DNA of 54,332 bases from Stenotrophomonas sepilia (GCF_003244875.1 NZ_LXXZ01000076.1:1-54332); one strand, 5' to 3'; positions 42,443 through 51,132 are shown, counted from the stretch's first letter. Notes: generated by a model from the letters alone, not told the origin. Program-made: numbers and translations.

Positions 42443-43297
42443 TCAACCCTTCAATGCAGCCTGCACGAACGGCGGGGTCACCAGTACGCCGGTGTGCAGC
42501 GCGGCGGTGTAGTACAGGGTGTTGAAGGCCTTGGCGGCCGAGTCGGCCTGGCGGAAGTCGAAGCTGCTGTCGCCCTTGCGCGCCATGGTCACGCTCCACC
42601 AGCCGGTGGGGTAGCACGGCTGCGGGAACGGCAGGGTCTTGAACGAACCGAAGCCGGCCTTGCCCATCTCGGTGCGCATTTCGTTGATCAGCGCCAGCTG
42701 CATCAGCGGCGACTCGGACTGCTGCACCAGGATGCCGTCGTCCTTCAGGGCCTTGAAGCAGCTCTCGTAGAAGGCCTTGTTGAACAGGCCCTCACCCGGG
42801 CCGACCGGGTCGGTCGAGTCCACGATCACCACGTCCACGCTGCCGGCCGGGCAGTTGGCCATGTAGGCCACGCCGTCGTCGAACAGCAGCTCGGCGCGGG
42901 CGTCGTCGTTGGAGTCGCACAGTTCCGGGAAGTGCTTGCGCGCCATCACGGTGACCTGCTCGTCGATATCGCACTGGGTCACGCTCTCCACGCCGGTGTG
43001 CTTGAGCACTTCGCGCAGGGTGCCGCAGTCGCCGCCACCGATGATCACCACGCGCTTGGGCGCGGCGTGGGTGAACAGCACCGGGTGGCTGATCATCTCG
43101 TGGTAGAAGAAGTTGTCCTTGCTGGTCAGCATGATGGCCCCGTCGATGGTCATCAGGTTGCCCCAGTCGGTGGTCTGGAAGATCTCGATCTTCTGGAACG
43201 GCGACTGCACCTCGTCCAGCTTGCCGGTGATGCGGTAGCCGATGGCCGAGCCGGTGCGCTCGAAGTGTTCGATGTACCAGTTGTTGCTGTCAGTCAT
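42443..43297 (-). CDS. speE: Spermidine synthase (polyamine aminopropyltransferase)
   Basis: 284 aa. Transfers aminopropyl from decarboxylated SAM to putrescine. Visible motifs: TIDGAIMLTSKDNFFYHEM (substrate entry), VVIIGGGDCGTLREVLKH (nucleotide-type loop), QCDIDEQV (acidic residue for the methylthioadenosine ribose), DGVAYM and IVDSTDPVGPGEGLF (catalytic Asp). Cytoplasmic. ATG 43297. It is divergent from speA across a 190-base region containing a long dyad, so polyamine synthesis genes are grouped and may share regulation. Confidence 0.97.
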   Translation of the reverse strand: MTDSNNWYIEHFERTGSAIGYRITGKLDEVQSPFQKIEIFQTTDWGNLMTIDGAIMLTSKDNFFYHEMISHPVLFTHAAPKRVVIIGGGDCGTLREVLKHTGVESVTQCDIDEQVTVMARKHFPELCDSNDDARAELLFDDGVAYMANCPAGSVDVVIVDSTDPVGPGEGLFNKAFYESCFKALKDDGILVQQSESPLMQLALINEMRTEMGKAGFGSFKTLPFPQPCYPTGWWSVTMARKGDSSFDFRQADSAAKAFNTLYYTAALHTGVLVTPPFVQAALKG

Positions 43298-43416
43298 GGG
43301 AAAACAGTCCTGTTCGGAGGGGTGGAGCCGGGCTGGCGGGCGGGGCCGCGTGGCACAGATGCCACATCCGGACGGATCGGCCCGTTCAGGTTGGAACCTG
43401 TCACGGGCGCGGGCGC

Positions 43417-43456
43417 GCATGATAACGAACCTGTGGGCACATAGGCGTTATCATGC
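43417..43456. promoter_or_regulatory. 11-bp perfect inverted repeat between speE and speA
   Basis: GCATGATAACG (43417-43427) and CGTTATCATGC (43446-43456) with an 18-base centre that can pair further (CCT/AGG, GTG/CAC). It ends 32 bases before the speA start, followed by CCCCCTTTTATTG. It could be an operator or an mRNA leader hairpin/attenuator of speA. Confidence 0.6.
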
Positions 43457-43488
43457 CCCCCCTTTTATTGCCAACAAGGCCGACTGAA

Positions 43489-45378
43489 ATGACCGATTGG
43501 TCCCTCGACCAAGCCCGCAAGACCTACTCGATCCCGCATTGGGCGGACGGTTACTTCGACGTGGATCAGGCCGGGCACATGGTGGTGAGACCGACCGGGG
43601 CGGACGGCCCGGTGGTGTCGCTGCCCAAGGTGGTCGACGCGGCGCGGGCGGCGGGCGCCAAGCTGCCGCTGCTGGTGCGCTTCCCGGACATCCTCGGCCA
43701 GCGCCTGGGCAAGCTGCAGGCGGCCTTCGCCCAGGCCCAGCAGGACTGGGAGTACAGCGGCGGCTACACCGCCGTGTACCCGATCAAGGTCAACCAGACC
43801 CGCGGCGTGGCCGGCACCCTGGCCAGCCACCACGGCGAGGGCTTCGGCCTGGAAGCGGGCAGCAAGCCCGAGCTGATGGCCGTGCTGGCGCTGTCGCGCC
43901 CGGGCGGGCTGATCGTCTGCAACGGCTACAAGGACCGCGAGTACATCCGCCTGGCCCTGATCGGCCGCAAGCTGGGCCTGCAGACCTTCATCGTCATCGA
44001 GAAGCCGTCCGAGCTGAAGCTGGTGCTGGAAGAGTCCAAGTCGCTGGACGTGAAGCCTGGCCTGGGCGTGCGCATGCGCCTGGCCTCGCTGGGCGCCGGC
44101 AAGTGGCAGAACAGCGGTGGCGACAAGGCCAAGTTCGGCCTGTCGCCGCGCCAGCTGCTGGACCTGTGGAAGTCGCTGCGTGACACCGAGTACGCCGACT
44201 GCCTGAACCTGCTGCACTTCCACATGGGCTCGCAGATCTCCAACGTGCGCGACATCGCCAACGGCATGCGCGAAGCCACCCGCTACTTCGTGGAGCTGTC
44301 GCGCCTGGGCGCGAAGATCACCCACGTCGATGTGGGCGGTGGCCTGGGCGTGGACTATGAAGGCACCCGTTCGCGCAGCTTCTGCTCGATCAACTACGGC
44401 CTGCATTCCTACGCCAGCAACATCGTGCAGCCGCTGGCCAATGCCTGCGAAGAGTTCGGCCTGACCCCACCGCGCATCGTCACCGAGTGCGGCCGCGCGA
44501 TGACCGCGCACCACGCGGTGCTGATCGCCAACGTCTCGGAAGTGGAAGAGGCGCAGGAAGGCCGCGTGCCGGACCAGCACGACGACGAGCCGGCGGCGAT
44601 TCGCCACCTGCGCGAGATCCATGACGAGCTGGACGTGCGCCCCGCGGTGGAACTGTTCCAGGAAGCCCAGCATTTCCATGCCGAAGGCCTGGCCAGCTAC
44701 GCGCTGGGCCAGATCGACCTGCCGCAGCGTGCGCGCATCGACGACCTGTTCTATGCCATCGCCCATGGCGTGCGTGCGCGCCTGAGCTATGACGAGAAGA
44801 GCCATCGCCCGGTATTGGACGAACTGAACGAGCGCCTGGTCGACAAGTATTTCGTCAACTTCAGCGTGTTCGAATCGATCCCGGACGTGTGGGCGATCGA
44901 CCAGGTGTTCCCGATCGTGCCGATCGAGCGCCTGGATGAAACCCCGGACCGCCGCGGCATCATCGCCGACATGACCTGCGACTCGGATGGCATGGTGGAA
45001 ACCTATGTCGAGAACGAGAGCCTGGACAGCTCGCTGCCGCTGCACAAGATGAAGCCGGGCGAGAGCTATCGCATCGGTTTCTTCATGGTCGGTGCCTACC
45101 AGGAAATCCTGGGCGACATCCACAACCTGTTCGGCGATACCGACGCGGTGGAAGTGCTGGCCGATGCCGATGGCTATGCCATTACCCAGCAGCGCCGTGG
45201 CGATACCACCGACGTGATGCTGGACTACGTGGGTTACCGCCTGGACGAACTGCGGGCGACCTATGCGCAGCGCGTGGCTGCAGCGCAGCTGTCGCCGGAA
45301 CGCGCGCAGGAACTGTCGGACGCGCTGGAAGCCGGCTTGACCGGTTACACCTACCTGTCTGACGAACCGCTGGTGTGA
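43489..45378 (+). CDS. speA: Biosynthetic arginine decarboxylase
   Basis: 629 aa, the usual SpeA length. PLP lysine in YPIKVNQ, HFHMGSQ and GGGLGVDYEGT (phosphate binding), and the C-terminal CDSDG motif with the substrate-binding Cys/Asp are present. It converts arginine to agmatine for putrescine synthesis. ATG 43489 (AAGG 10 bases upstream) is preferred to ATG 43453, which would add a Pro/Leu-rich stretch overlapping the dyad. Divergent from speE. A GC hairpin (45384-45405) follows. Confidence 0.97.
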   Translation: MTDWSLDQARKTYSIPHWADGYFDVDQAGHMVVRPTGADGPVVSLPKVVDAARAAGAKLPLLVRFPDILGQRLGKLQAAFAQAQQDWEYSGGYTAVYPIKVNQTRGVAGTLASHHGEGFGLEAGSKPELMAVLALSRPGGLIVCNGYKDREYIRLALIGRKLGLQTFIVIEKPSELKLVLEESKSLDVKPGLGVRMRLASLGAGKWQNSGGDKAKFGLSPRQLLDLWKSLRDTEYADCLNLLHFHMGSQISNVRDIANGMREATRYFVELSRLGAKITHVDVGGGLGVDYEGTRSRSFCSINYGLHSYASNIVQPLANACEEFGLTPPRIVTECGRAMTAHHAVLIANVSEVEEAQEGRVPDQHDDEPAAIRHLREIHDELDVRPAVELFQEAQHFHAEGLASYALGQIDLPQRARIDDLFYAIAHGVRARLSYDEKSHRPVLDELNERLVDKYFVNFSVFESIPDVWAIDQVFPIVPIERLDETPDRRGIIADMTCDSDGMVETYVENESLDSSLPLHKMKPGESYRIGFFMVGAYQEILGDIHNLFGDTDAVEVLADADGYAITQQRRGDTTDVMLDYVGYRLDELRATYAQRVAAAQLSPERAQELSDALEAGLTGYTYLSDEPLV

Positions 45379-45383
45379 TGGAC

Positions 45384-45405
45384 GGCACCGGGCCCGCCCG
45401 GTGCC
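45384..45405 (+). terminator. Hairpin after speA
   Basis: GGCACCGGGC and its complement GCCCGGTGCC nearly abut with a very short loop. No T-tract follows, so read-through into the next small gene is likely. Confidence 0.45.
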
Positions 45406-45415
45406 ACTGTTGCCG

Positions 45416-45736
45416 ATGAGCGCGCGCGCGATCTTCCACCTGTTCCTGCATGCCGCCGTGCCAGCCCTGCTGGCATGGCTGTTCTGGCGCAAGCGCTTCG
45501 CCTCGGCGTGGTTGTTGATGCTGCTGGGCTGGATCATCGACCTGGACCATCTGCTGGCCGACCCGATCTATGCACCGAACCGCTGCAGCATTGGTTTCCA
45601 TCCGCTGCACACCGCACCGGCCATTGCGGTCTATGCCGGGCTGTGCGTGCCGAAGAAAACGCGTTTGTTCGGCATCGGTCTGATCATCCACATCGTGCTG
45701 GACGCAATTGATTGCTGGTGGATGCACCACCGTTGA
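45416..45736 (+). CDS. DUF6122-type small membrane protein
   Basis: 106 aa with about three hydrophobic helices and conserved polar residues between them: LMLLGWIIDLDHLLADPIY, NRCSIGFHPLHTAPAI and LIIHIVLDAIDCWWMHH. The Asp/His pairs (DLDH, HPLH, HIVLDAIDC) fit the DUF6122 family and hint at a metal site within the membrane. It lies 37 bases after speA and may be co-transcribed. Function unknown. Confidence 0.78.
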   Translation: MSARAIFHLFLHAAVPALLAWLFWRKRFASAWLLMLLGWIIDLDHLLADPIYAPNRCSIGFHPLHTAPAIAVYAGLCVPKKTRLFGIGLIIHIVLDAIDCWWMHHR

Positions 45737-45772
45737 TGCTTGCTGCACGGCGACCGGTCGGATTGGCGCTTG

Positions 45773-45848
45773 GTAGAGCCGGCCGCTGGCCGGTTTCCGC
45801 AGGGTGTTCCCGGTGACCACGTGGTTGCCGGCCAGCGGCCGGCACTAC
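45773..45848. repeat. SMAG (GTAG) inverted dimer
   Basis: GTAGAGCCGGCCGCTGGCCG opens and CGGCCGGCACTAC closes, between two converging genes. Confidence 0.85.
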
Positions 45849-45868
45849 CCACCGTCAGGTTGGTCGTT

Positions 45869-47188
45869 TCACCCCACCGGCAGCCACAACGTCGCGCGCA
45901 GGCCCGGCTGTACATTCTCCAGCGCCACGCGTCCGCCATAACTGGCGGCGATATCTCCGACGATCGCCAGCCCCAATCCACTGCTGCCCACGCGCTCATC
46001 CAGCCGCACGCCACGCTGGGTGACCCGTTGCAGGGCGTCCGCGGCCAGGCCGGGGCCGTCGTCGCGGACCTCAATGCGCAACTGGCCGTCGTCGGCTTCC
46101 GCGCTGACCTGGACCTGCCGCTGTGCCCAGCGCCCGGCATTGTCCAGCAGGTTGCCCAGCATCTCTTCCAAGTCCGCACTGGCACCGGCGAACTGCAGCG
46201 TCGGGTCGATGCCCGCCGCCGTGAACGCGATGCCACGTTCGCCATGCACGCGTGCCATCAGCCGGCACATCGCCTGAGCGACGGCCGCCACGCCGGTCCG
46301 CTGGCGATGGTCGGCGGCCAGTCCTGCAGCCAGGTAACGGTCGACACTGGCCTGCATACGCGCACTCTGCTCGCGCACGGTGGCCCGCCAGTGCGCGCCA
46401 TCGCCGTCGGCTTCGGTGGCCAGTACGCTCAGCGGGGTTTTCAGCGCATGCGCCAGATCCTGTGCACTGGTGCGTGCGCGTGCGACCATGCGTTGCTGGT
46501 GGTCCAGCAGCGCGTTGAGTTCTTCCCCCAGCGGTGCGACTTCCGCGCCCAGCCCTTGGGTTTCGATGCGCTGCGCATCGCCGCGCCGTACCCGTTCCAG
46601 CTGCGCACCGAGGCGATGCAGTGGGCGCAGGCCGAAGTGCACCTGGCTGGCCAGCACCGCCAGCCAGGCGGCGACCAGCACGCCCAGCGCGATGGCGGTG
46701 CGCTTGCGGAATGCAGCGACATCCGCATCCAACGCACTGCGATCAGTGGCAACCACGGCCACGAACGGTTCGCTGGCGCGTGGCAGGCGCACCTGCTGCA
46801 CGCGTGCGCGCAGGGATTGCTGCAGCGGCCCGGGCAGGTTGCGGGTGGCCGGCTCGGCAACCGGCGCCGGCAGGGTTTCATCCCACAGCGAGCGTGACTG
46901 CAGCAGCACGCGGCCATCGGCACCGGCGATCTGCCAGTAGGCACCGGAGAACACGCGCTGGAAGCGTGCGTCATTGGGTTCCTGGCGCAGGCGCAGCTGT
47001 CCGTCCGCATCCACTTCGGCCTGCGCCAGCAGGGTCAGCATGTCCTGCTGCAGTTCGTGGTCGAGGCGGTCGCGCGCGCTGCGCTTGAACAGCTCGCCCA
47101 GCAACGCGCTGGCCAGCAGCGAGACCAGCAGCAGGCCGACGCCGCCGGCCAGCAGCAGGCGCCGTCGCAGCGATGGTTGCCGGCTCAC
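45869..47188 (-). CDS. Two-component sensor histidine kinase (PhoQ/QseC-like)
   Basis: 439 aa. Two membrane helices (about 11-31 and 163-182) flank a periplasmic sensor of about 130 residues. HAMP-like linker about 183-235, H-box DLAHALKTPLSVL with phospho-acceptor His247, N-box NLLDNAGRW, and G-boxes DDGPGLAAD and SSGLGLAIV. The H-box DLAHALKTPL is typical of PhoQ-like kinases. Its start overlaps the regulator's stop by 4 bases (ATGA). With a PepSY gene at the head of the operon, it may sense divalent cations or envelope stress; this is inference. Confidence 0.93.
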   Translation of the reverse strand: MSRQPSLRRRLLLAGGVGLLLVSLLASALLGELFKRSARDRLDHELQQDMLTLLAQAEVDADGQLRLRQEPNDARFQRVFSGAYWQIAGADGRVLLQSRSLWDETLPAPVAEPATRNLPGPLQQSLRARVQQVRLPRASEPFVAVVATDRSALDADVAAFRKRTAIALGVLVAAWLAVLASQVHFGLRPLHRLGAQLERVRRGDAQRIETQGLGAEVAPLGEELNALLDHQQRMVARARTSAQDLAHALKTPLSVLATEADGDGAHWRATVREQSARMQASVDRYLAAGLAADHRQRTGVAAVAQAMCRLMARVHGERGIAFTAAGIDPTLQFAGASADLEEMLGNLLDNAGRWAQRQVQVSAEADDGQLRIEVRDDGPGLAADALQRVTQRGVRLDERVGSSGLGLAIVGDIAASYGGRVALENVQPGLRATLWLPVG

Positions 47189-47844
47189 GGCGCGGCCAGC
47201 CGCCAGCCCTGGCCGCGCACGGTCTGGATCAGGTCGATGCCGAGCTTGCGTCGCACGCGTCCGAGCAGCACGTCCAGTGCATTGGAGTCCGGGTCGTGGC
47301 CACCGTCGAACACCTGATCGCCCAGCCGGTCGCGGCCGATCACCTGTCCGCTGTGATGGATGAAGTAGCTGAGCAGGCGGAACTCCTGCGGACTGAGCGG
47401 CAGCGCCTGCCCATCCAGCTCAAAGCGGCCGGCGTTGACGTCCAGCTGCAGCGGGCCGCAGTGCAGGCGCGGGCTGGCGTGGCCATGGCTGCGACGGATC
47501 AGTGCACGCAGCCGCAGCACCAGTTCGTCGGCCTGGAACGGTTTGGTCAGGTAGTCGTCGGCGCCGGCATCGAAGCCAGCCAGCTTGTCGTGCCAGCGCG
47601 CCCGCGCGGTCAGCACCAGCACCGGAAAGCTGCGGCCATTGCCGCGCCAGCGCTCGATCATGCTCAGTCCGTCCAGCCCGGGCAGGCCCAAGTCGACGAT
47701 GGCGGCCTGCAGGTCTTCGACCTGGCCGATCTCCTCGGCCTCGCGGCCGTCAGCGACCACCGCCACCACATAGCCGGCCTGTTCCAGCAGGGGCACCAGG
47801 CGCTGTGCCAGTGCGGCATCGTCTTCGGCCAACAGGATGCGCAT
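47185..47844 (-). CDS. OmpR/PhoP-type response regulator
   Basis: 219 aa. Receiver domain with acidic pocket (AEDD), phospho-acceptor Asp51 (VDLGLPG), Thr of VLTARA and Lys of TKPF. Winged-helix C-terminal domain (LPLSPQEFRLLSYFIHHSGQVI ... LDVLLGRVRRKLG). Cytoplasmic DNA-binding regulator, partner of the overlapping kinase gene. Its ATG overlaps the stop of the upstream PepSY gene (TGATG), so all three are translated from one mRNA. Confidence 0.95.
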   Translation of the reverse strand: MRILLAEDDAALAQRLVPLLEQAGYVVAVVADGREAEEIGQVEDLQAAIVDLGLPGLDGLSMIERWRGNGRSFPVLVLTARARWHDKLAGFDAGADDYLTKPFQADELVLRLRALIRRSHGHASPRLHCGPLQLDVNAGRFELDGQALPLSPQEFRLLSYFIHHSGQVIGRDRLGDQVFDGGHDPDSNALDVLLGRVRRKLGIDLIQTVRGQGWRLAAP

Positions 47845-48134
47845 CAGTCGTCGAGCTCCGTCTTCAGCAGCTTTCCGCTGCGCGCATCATAGTCCAGCTC
47901 CACTACTACGCCGTCGCCGCGCAGGATCTCCACTTCGTAGACGCCGTCGTCCAGCTCCACTTCCAGGAGCTGGCCCGGGTAGCGCTTGAGCGCATCGCGC
48001 ACCACGCTTTCCAGCGGCACGTAGCGGCCCTGCTGCACGGCACGGCGCGCGACCTGCTGCGCCGGGTCCTGTACGGGCGCAGCGGCGATCGGGGAGCCGG
48101 CCAGGGCCAGCAGCAGGGGCAGGGTGGGAAGCAT
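47844..48134 (-). CDS. PepSY-domain periplasmic protein, first gene of the two-component operon
   Basis: 96 aa. Signal peptide MLPTLPLLLALAGSPIAAA, then one PepSY unit (RYVPLESVVRDALKRYPGQLLEVELDDGVYEVEILRGDGVVVELDYDARSGKLL). PepSY modules bind or inhibit partners in the cell envelope. No ribosome site is obvious before ATG 48134; an in-frame start at 48239 would add about 35 residues. Coupled to the response regulator gene by a TGATG overlap. Confidence 0.85.
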   Translation of the reverse strand: MLPTLPLLLALAGSPIAAAPVQDPAQQVARRAVQQGRYVPLESVVRDALKRYPGQLLEVELDDGVYEVEILRGDGVVVELDYDARSGKLLKTELDD

Positions 48135-48289
48135 GCGGGTGCAGAAAGAAAGAAGGAGGGGTTCAGGCGCGAGTGTGCCGGGGATGACTAACAGCCGGCT
48201 AACAGCCACGGCTAAGGCGCTGTTAACCGAGGCATGCATCGTGGCGTTGCCGGGATGGTCCGGCCACGAACACGAACAGGAGAACCCCC

Positions 48290-48724
48290 ATGTTGAAGTC
48301 GCTCACCCTCGCCACCGTTGCCCTGCTGGCCATTGCACCGGCCGCACAGGCCGCACCGCTGGGCATGGCCCAGGTCGAACAGACCCTGCGCAAGGCCGGC
48401 TACACCCAGATCCACGAGATCGAACGCGATGACGGCCTGTGGGAAGCCGACGTGAGCCGCGCCGATGGCCGCTTCAGCGAAGTCTACGTGGACCCGAAGA
48501 CCGGCGAGATCTTCGATGAGCACAGCGGCCGCGCGCTGCTGACCACCGAGCAGGTGCTGGCACGGGCGCAGTCGCATGGCCTGCGCGAGATCCATTCGCT
48601 GGAACGCGATGGGGCGACCTGGTCGCTGGAAGCCCGCAATGCCCGCAACCAGAAGGTGGAGGTGCGCCTGAGCGGTTACGACGGCCGCATCCTGCACAGC
48701 GAGCGCGATGGCTGGCTGGATTGA
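48290..48724 (+). CDS. PepSY-domain periplasmic protein
   Basis: 144 aa. Signal peptide MLKSLTLATVALLAIAPAAQA and two PepSY-like repeats: about residues 25-82 (MAQVEQTLRKAGYTQIHEIERDDG...VYVDPKTGEIFD) and 85-143 (EQVLARAQSHGLREIHSLERDG...RLSGYDGRIL). AGGAG precedes the ATG. It is divergent from the PepSY-regulator-kinase operon and is a likely regulon member: PhoPQ- and ColRS-type systems often control such small periplasmic proteins. Confidence 0.85.
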   Translation: MLKSLTLATVALLAIAPAAQAAPLGMAQVEQTLRKAGYTQIHEIERDDGLWEADVSRADGRFSEVYVDPKTGEIFDEHSGRALLTTEQVLARAQSHGLREIHSLERDGATWSLEARNARNQKVEVRLSGYDGRILHSERDGWLD

Positions 48725-48735
48725 CGTTGGCCTCT

Positions 48736-48797
48736 GTAGAGCCGAGCCCATGCTCGGCTTTGCGGCCAACCGTAGCCGAGCATGGGCTCGGCTCTAC
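48736..48797. repeat. SMAG (GTAG) inverted dimer
   Basis: GTAGAGCCGAGCCCATGCTC opens and GGGCTCGGCTCTAC closes, between converging genes. Confidence 0.85.
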
Positions 48798-48807
48798 AGA
48801 GGCTGGC

Positions 48808-49290
48808 TTACCAGCCGTACGGCGGCGGGTAGTCCCAATAGCCCGGGCCGCGGCCGTAATAGCCGCCATACGGGCCGAAGAAGCCCGGGCCCTTGCCCTC
48901 GCTCACATGGATGTTGACGTTGACCCCGTGGGTCTTGCCCTCATCGGTGGTGTAGTTCTTGCTCAAATTCAGCGTGGCCGCGTTGTAGTGGCTGTTGCCG
49001 CCGTTCTTGGAATAGCCGATGCCAGTGGTGAAGCTGCCCGACACCTTGACCTTGTCGTCGGTGACGTCGGCGATCTTGGCGTCGTCGTGCACGCGTGGGC
49101 CGCTCTTGTCACCGTAATAGGTGCCGGGCGGGTCCTGCTGCAGGGCCGGGTCGTTGAGGTAGCGCAGCGGCGCCTGCGGCAGCGTCAGGTCCAGGCCGGC
49201 AGCCTGCGGCGCGGTGGCGCCAGCGGCGGACTGGGCCAGCACGGTTCCCGGCAGGGCCAGGCACAGCAGCAGGGTCAGGGGGCGGATCAT
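48808..49290 (-). CDS. Hypothetical secreted protein with Gly/Tyr/Pro-rich tail
   Basis: 160 aa. Signal peptide MIRPLTLLLCLALPGTVLAQ. The middle (KVKVSGSFTTGIGYSKNGGNSHYNAATLNLSKNYTT) has alternating polar/nonpolar residues like outer-membrane or beta-strand proteins, and the end is rich in Gly, Tyr and Pro (GYYGRGPGYWDYPPPYGW). No Cys in the mature part. Envelope-located; no family recognised. Confidence 0.65.
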   Translation of the reverse strand: MIRPLTLLLCLALPGTVLAQSAAGATAPQAAGLDLTLPQAPLRYLNDPALQQDPPGTYYGDKSGPRVHDDAKIADVTDDKVKVSGSFTTGIGYSKNGGNSHYNAATLNLSKNYTTDEGKTHGVNVNIHVSEGKGPGFFGPYGGYYGRGPGYWDYPPPYGW

Positions 49291-49388
49291 GACGGCGCTC
49301 CAGCGGACAGGTGGCCACGCAACACGCGGCGGTACAGGCCGACGCTAGCAGGGGTTGCTTGAATGATGCCTGTCGGCGCCCGCTTGCG

Positions 49389-49411
49389 GTAGAGCCAGGC
49401 CATGCCTGGCT
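49389..49411. repeat. SMAG (GTAG) monomer
   Basis: GTAGAGCCAGGCCATGCCTGGC, 5 bases before the stop codon of the minus-strand oxidoreductase. Confidence 0.8.
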
Positions 49412-49416
49412 GCACG

Positions 49417-50625
49417 CTACAACCGTTCGAACCCGAACAGCCCTTCCAGCGCATGCCTGCGCCGCTCGATCCGGGCCCGCAGCAGCTGGGCGCCGATCAT
49501 CGAATAGGTGATGCCGTTGCCACCGTAGGCCATGGCGAAATGCACCCGCGGCCCCCACTGCGCGTGCGGGCCGAAGAAGGGCAGGCCGTCGGCGGTTTCG
49601 GCGAAGGTGCCGGCCCAGGAAAAGGCGGGCACCGGGTCCAGCCGCGGGAACCAGTGCAGGAGCTGATCCATCAGCTTTTCGGCCTTGCGCTGCACGCGCC
49701 GGTCGCGCCGCGCCGGGATATCGATGGCGTCGTCCAGCCCACCCACCAGCAGGCGGCGGTCGCCGGTGGCGCGCAGGTACAGGTACGGGCGTGCGCTCTC
49801 CCACACCATCGTGCGCTGCAGCCGGCCCAGCGTGTCCGCATCGACCGGGTCGGTGATGAAGGCGTAGCTGCTGCGGTTGCGCGCGACCCGCTGTTCAAGC
49901 CAGCGCTGGTTGGCGTAGCCCATCGCCAGGACCACGTGGCGGGCGCGGACCGTGGCGCCGGCCTCGGTCATCGCGGTCACGCCCTGCGCGCCAGGCTTCA
50001 GCGTGTGCAGCACGGTGCGGTCGTGCACATGGCCGCCGCGACGGCGCACTCGTTTGAGCAGGCCGTAGGTGAGGCAGTAGGGATCGACCCGCGCTGCCTG
50101 GCGGGTCAACAGGGCGCCGCCGGCATCCACGTCGAAGCGTTCGCGCAGGGCTTCGCGGTCCAGCCAACGCGCGTCCAGTCCAATATCACGGCGTGCAGCT
50201 CCTTCGGCCATCAGGCGCGGCACGTCGCGCCGCCGGCTGGCCAGGTACAGGCTGTCCATCTGCCGGAAGTCCACCTCCTTCAGCCCGCGTGCCACTTCAG
50301 CCAGTGCCGGGATCGCGTCAGCACAGGCAAGGTAGGCCAGGGCGGCGGCATCCTTGCCATAGCGCTCGGCCAGTTCCAGCAGATGGGTATCGATCTCATA
50401 CTGCAACAGCGCGGTGCTGGCCGCCGTGCTGCCCCAGCCGATGTCGCGCTGCTCGATCACCGCCACCTCGTGGCCGTGGGCGGACAGTTCGTCGGCGATC
50501 AGCGCACCGGTGATGCCGCCACCGACCACCAGCACGTCGCAGCGCAGATCCTGCTTCAGCGGGGGAAACGCCTGCAGCAGTCCGTTGCGCACTGCCCACC
50601 AGGGGTAGCCACTTTTCAGGTCCAT
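49417..50625 (-). CDS. FAD-dependent oxidoreductase, DAO family
   Basis: 402 aa. Dinucleotide fold CDVLVVGGGITGALIADELSAHGHEVAVIEQ near residue 30, GWGSTAASTALLQYE (flavin contact) and the C-terminal GGNGITYSMIGAQLL motif of D-amino-acid/glycine-oxidase-like enzymes. No Cys-rich cluster. Substrate unknown (amino acid, polyol or sarcosine type). It starts 12 bases after the lipocalin gene, so the two form an operon. The TAG stop is close to a SMAG monomer. Confidence 0.87.
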   Translation of the reverse strand: MDLKSGYPWWAVRNGLLQAFPPLKQDLRCDVLVVGGGITGALIADELSAHGHEVAVIEQRDIGWGSTAASTALLQYEIDTHLLELAERYGKDAAALAYLACADAIPALAEVARGLKEVDFRQMDSLYLASRRRDVPRLMAEGAARRDIGLDARWLDREALRERFDVDAGGALLTRQAARVDPYCLTYGLLKRVRRRGGHVHDRTVLHTLKPGAQGVTAMTEAGATVRARHVVLAMGYANQRWLEQRVARNRSSYAFITDPVDADTLGRLQRTMVWESARPYLYLRATGDRRLLVGGLDDAIDIPARRDRRVQRKAEKLMDQLLHWFPRLDPVPAFSWAGTFAETADGLPFFGPHAQWGPRVHFAMAYGGNGITYSMIGAQLLRARIERRRHALEGLFGFERL

Positions 50626-50637
50626 GCGTGGTCGTGC

Positions 50638-51132
50638 TCAGGCGGTGGGGTGGCCGGTATGCGGGGTCTGGATCAGTTCGGACAGATCGAAGCCCTGCAG
50701 GCGGGCCGCGGCCAGATAATGGTCCTGCACGGTCGCGTCCAGGCGTGGCTCGCGCGCCAGCAGCCACAGGTACTTGCGATCCGGGCTGCCGACCAGCGAG
50801 ACGCTGTAGTCCGGGGCGACCTGGATCACCCAGTAGTCGCCCTTGGCGAACGGCAGCCAGCGCAGGCCCTTGGGCAGGAAGCTGACTTCCAGGCGCGCGC
50901 TGTCGTTGTCGACGGCGCAGGCCTCGCCGGTGGCCTCTTCGATCTCGCCATCCATGCGGCAGCGGTTGGTGACGCCGACGTTGCCGTTGTCGAGCAGGGT
51001 GTAGTGCGCCGATACATCGGTGCAGCCTTCCGGCTCGTGGCGCATCGGCAGGCGCGCGATCTCGTACCAGGTGCCCAGGTAGCGCGGCAGCTTGAGGTCG
51101 GCGACGGTCTTCAGCGGCGGGTGCTCGGTCAT
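50638..51132 (-). CDS. Lipocalin (Blc-like), apparently cytoplasmic
   Basis: 164 aa. Lipocalin signature GTWYEIARLPMRHE near residue 20, the barrel block HYTLLDNGNVGVTNRC, and a C-terminal WLLAREPRL region. E. coli Blc is an outer-membrane lipoprotein; here there is no signal peptide or lipobox (starts MTEHPPLKTVADL), so the protein should remain in the cytoplasm unless the start is misread. First gene of the unit with the FAD oxidoreductase; it could bind a hydrophobic substrate or product. Confidence 0.87.
   Translation of the reverse strand: MTEHPPLKTVADLKLPRYLGTWYEIARLPMRHEPEGCTDVSAHYTLLDNGNVGVTNRCRMDGEIEEATGEACAVDNDSARLEVSFLPKGLRWLPFAKGDYWVIQVAPDYSVSLVGSPDRKYLWLLAREPRLDATVQDHYLAAARLQGFDLSELIQTPHTGHPTA

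Noticed and set aside
43465..45537. 690-aa minus-strand open frame opposite speA
   Set aside because: Shadow frame caused by high third-position G+C in speA.
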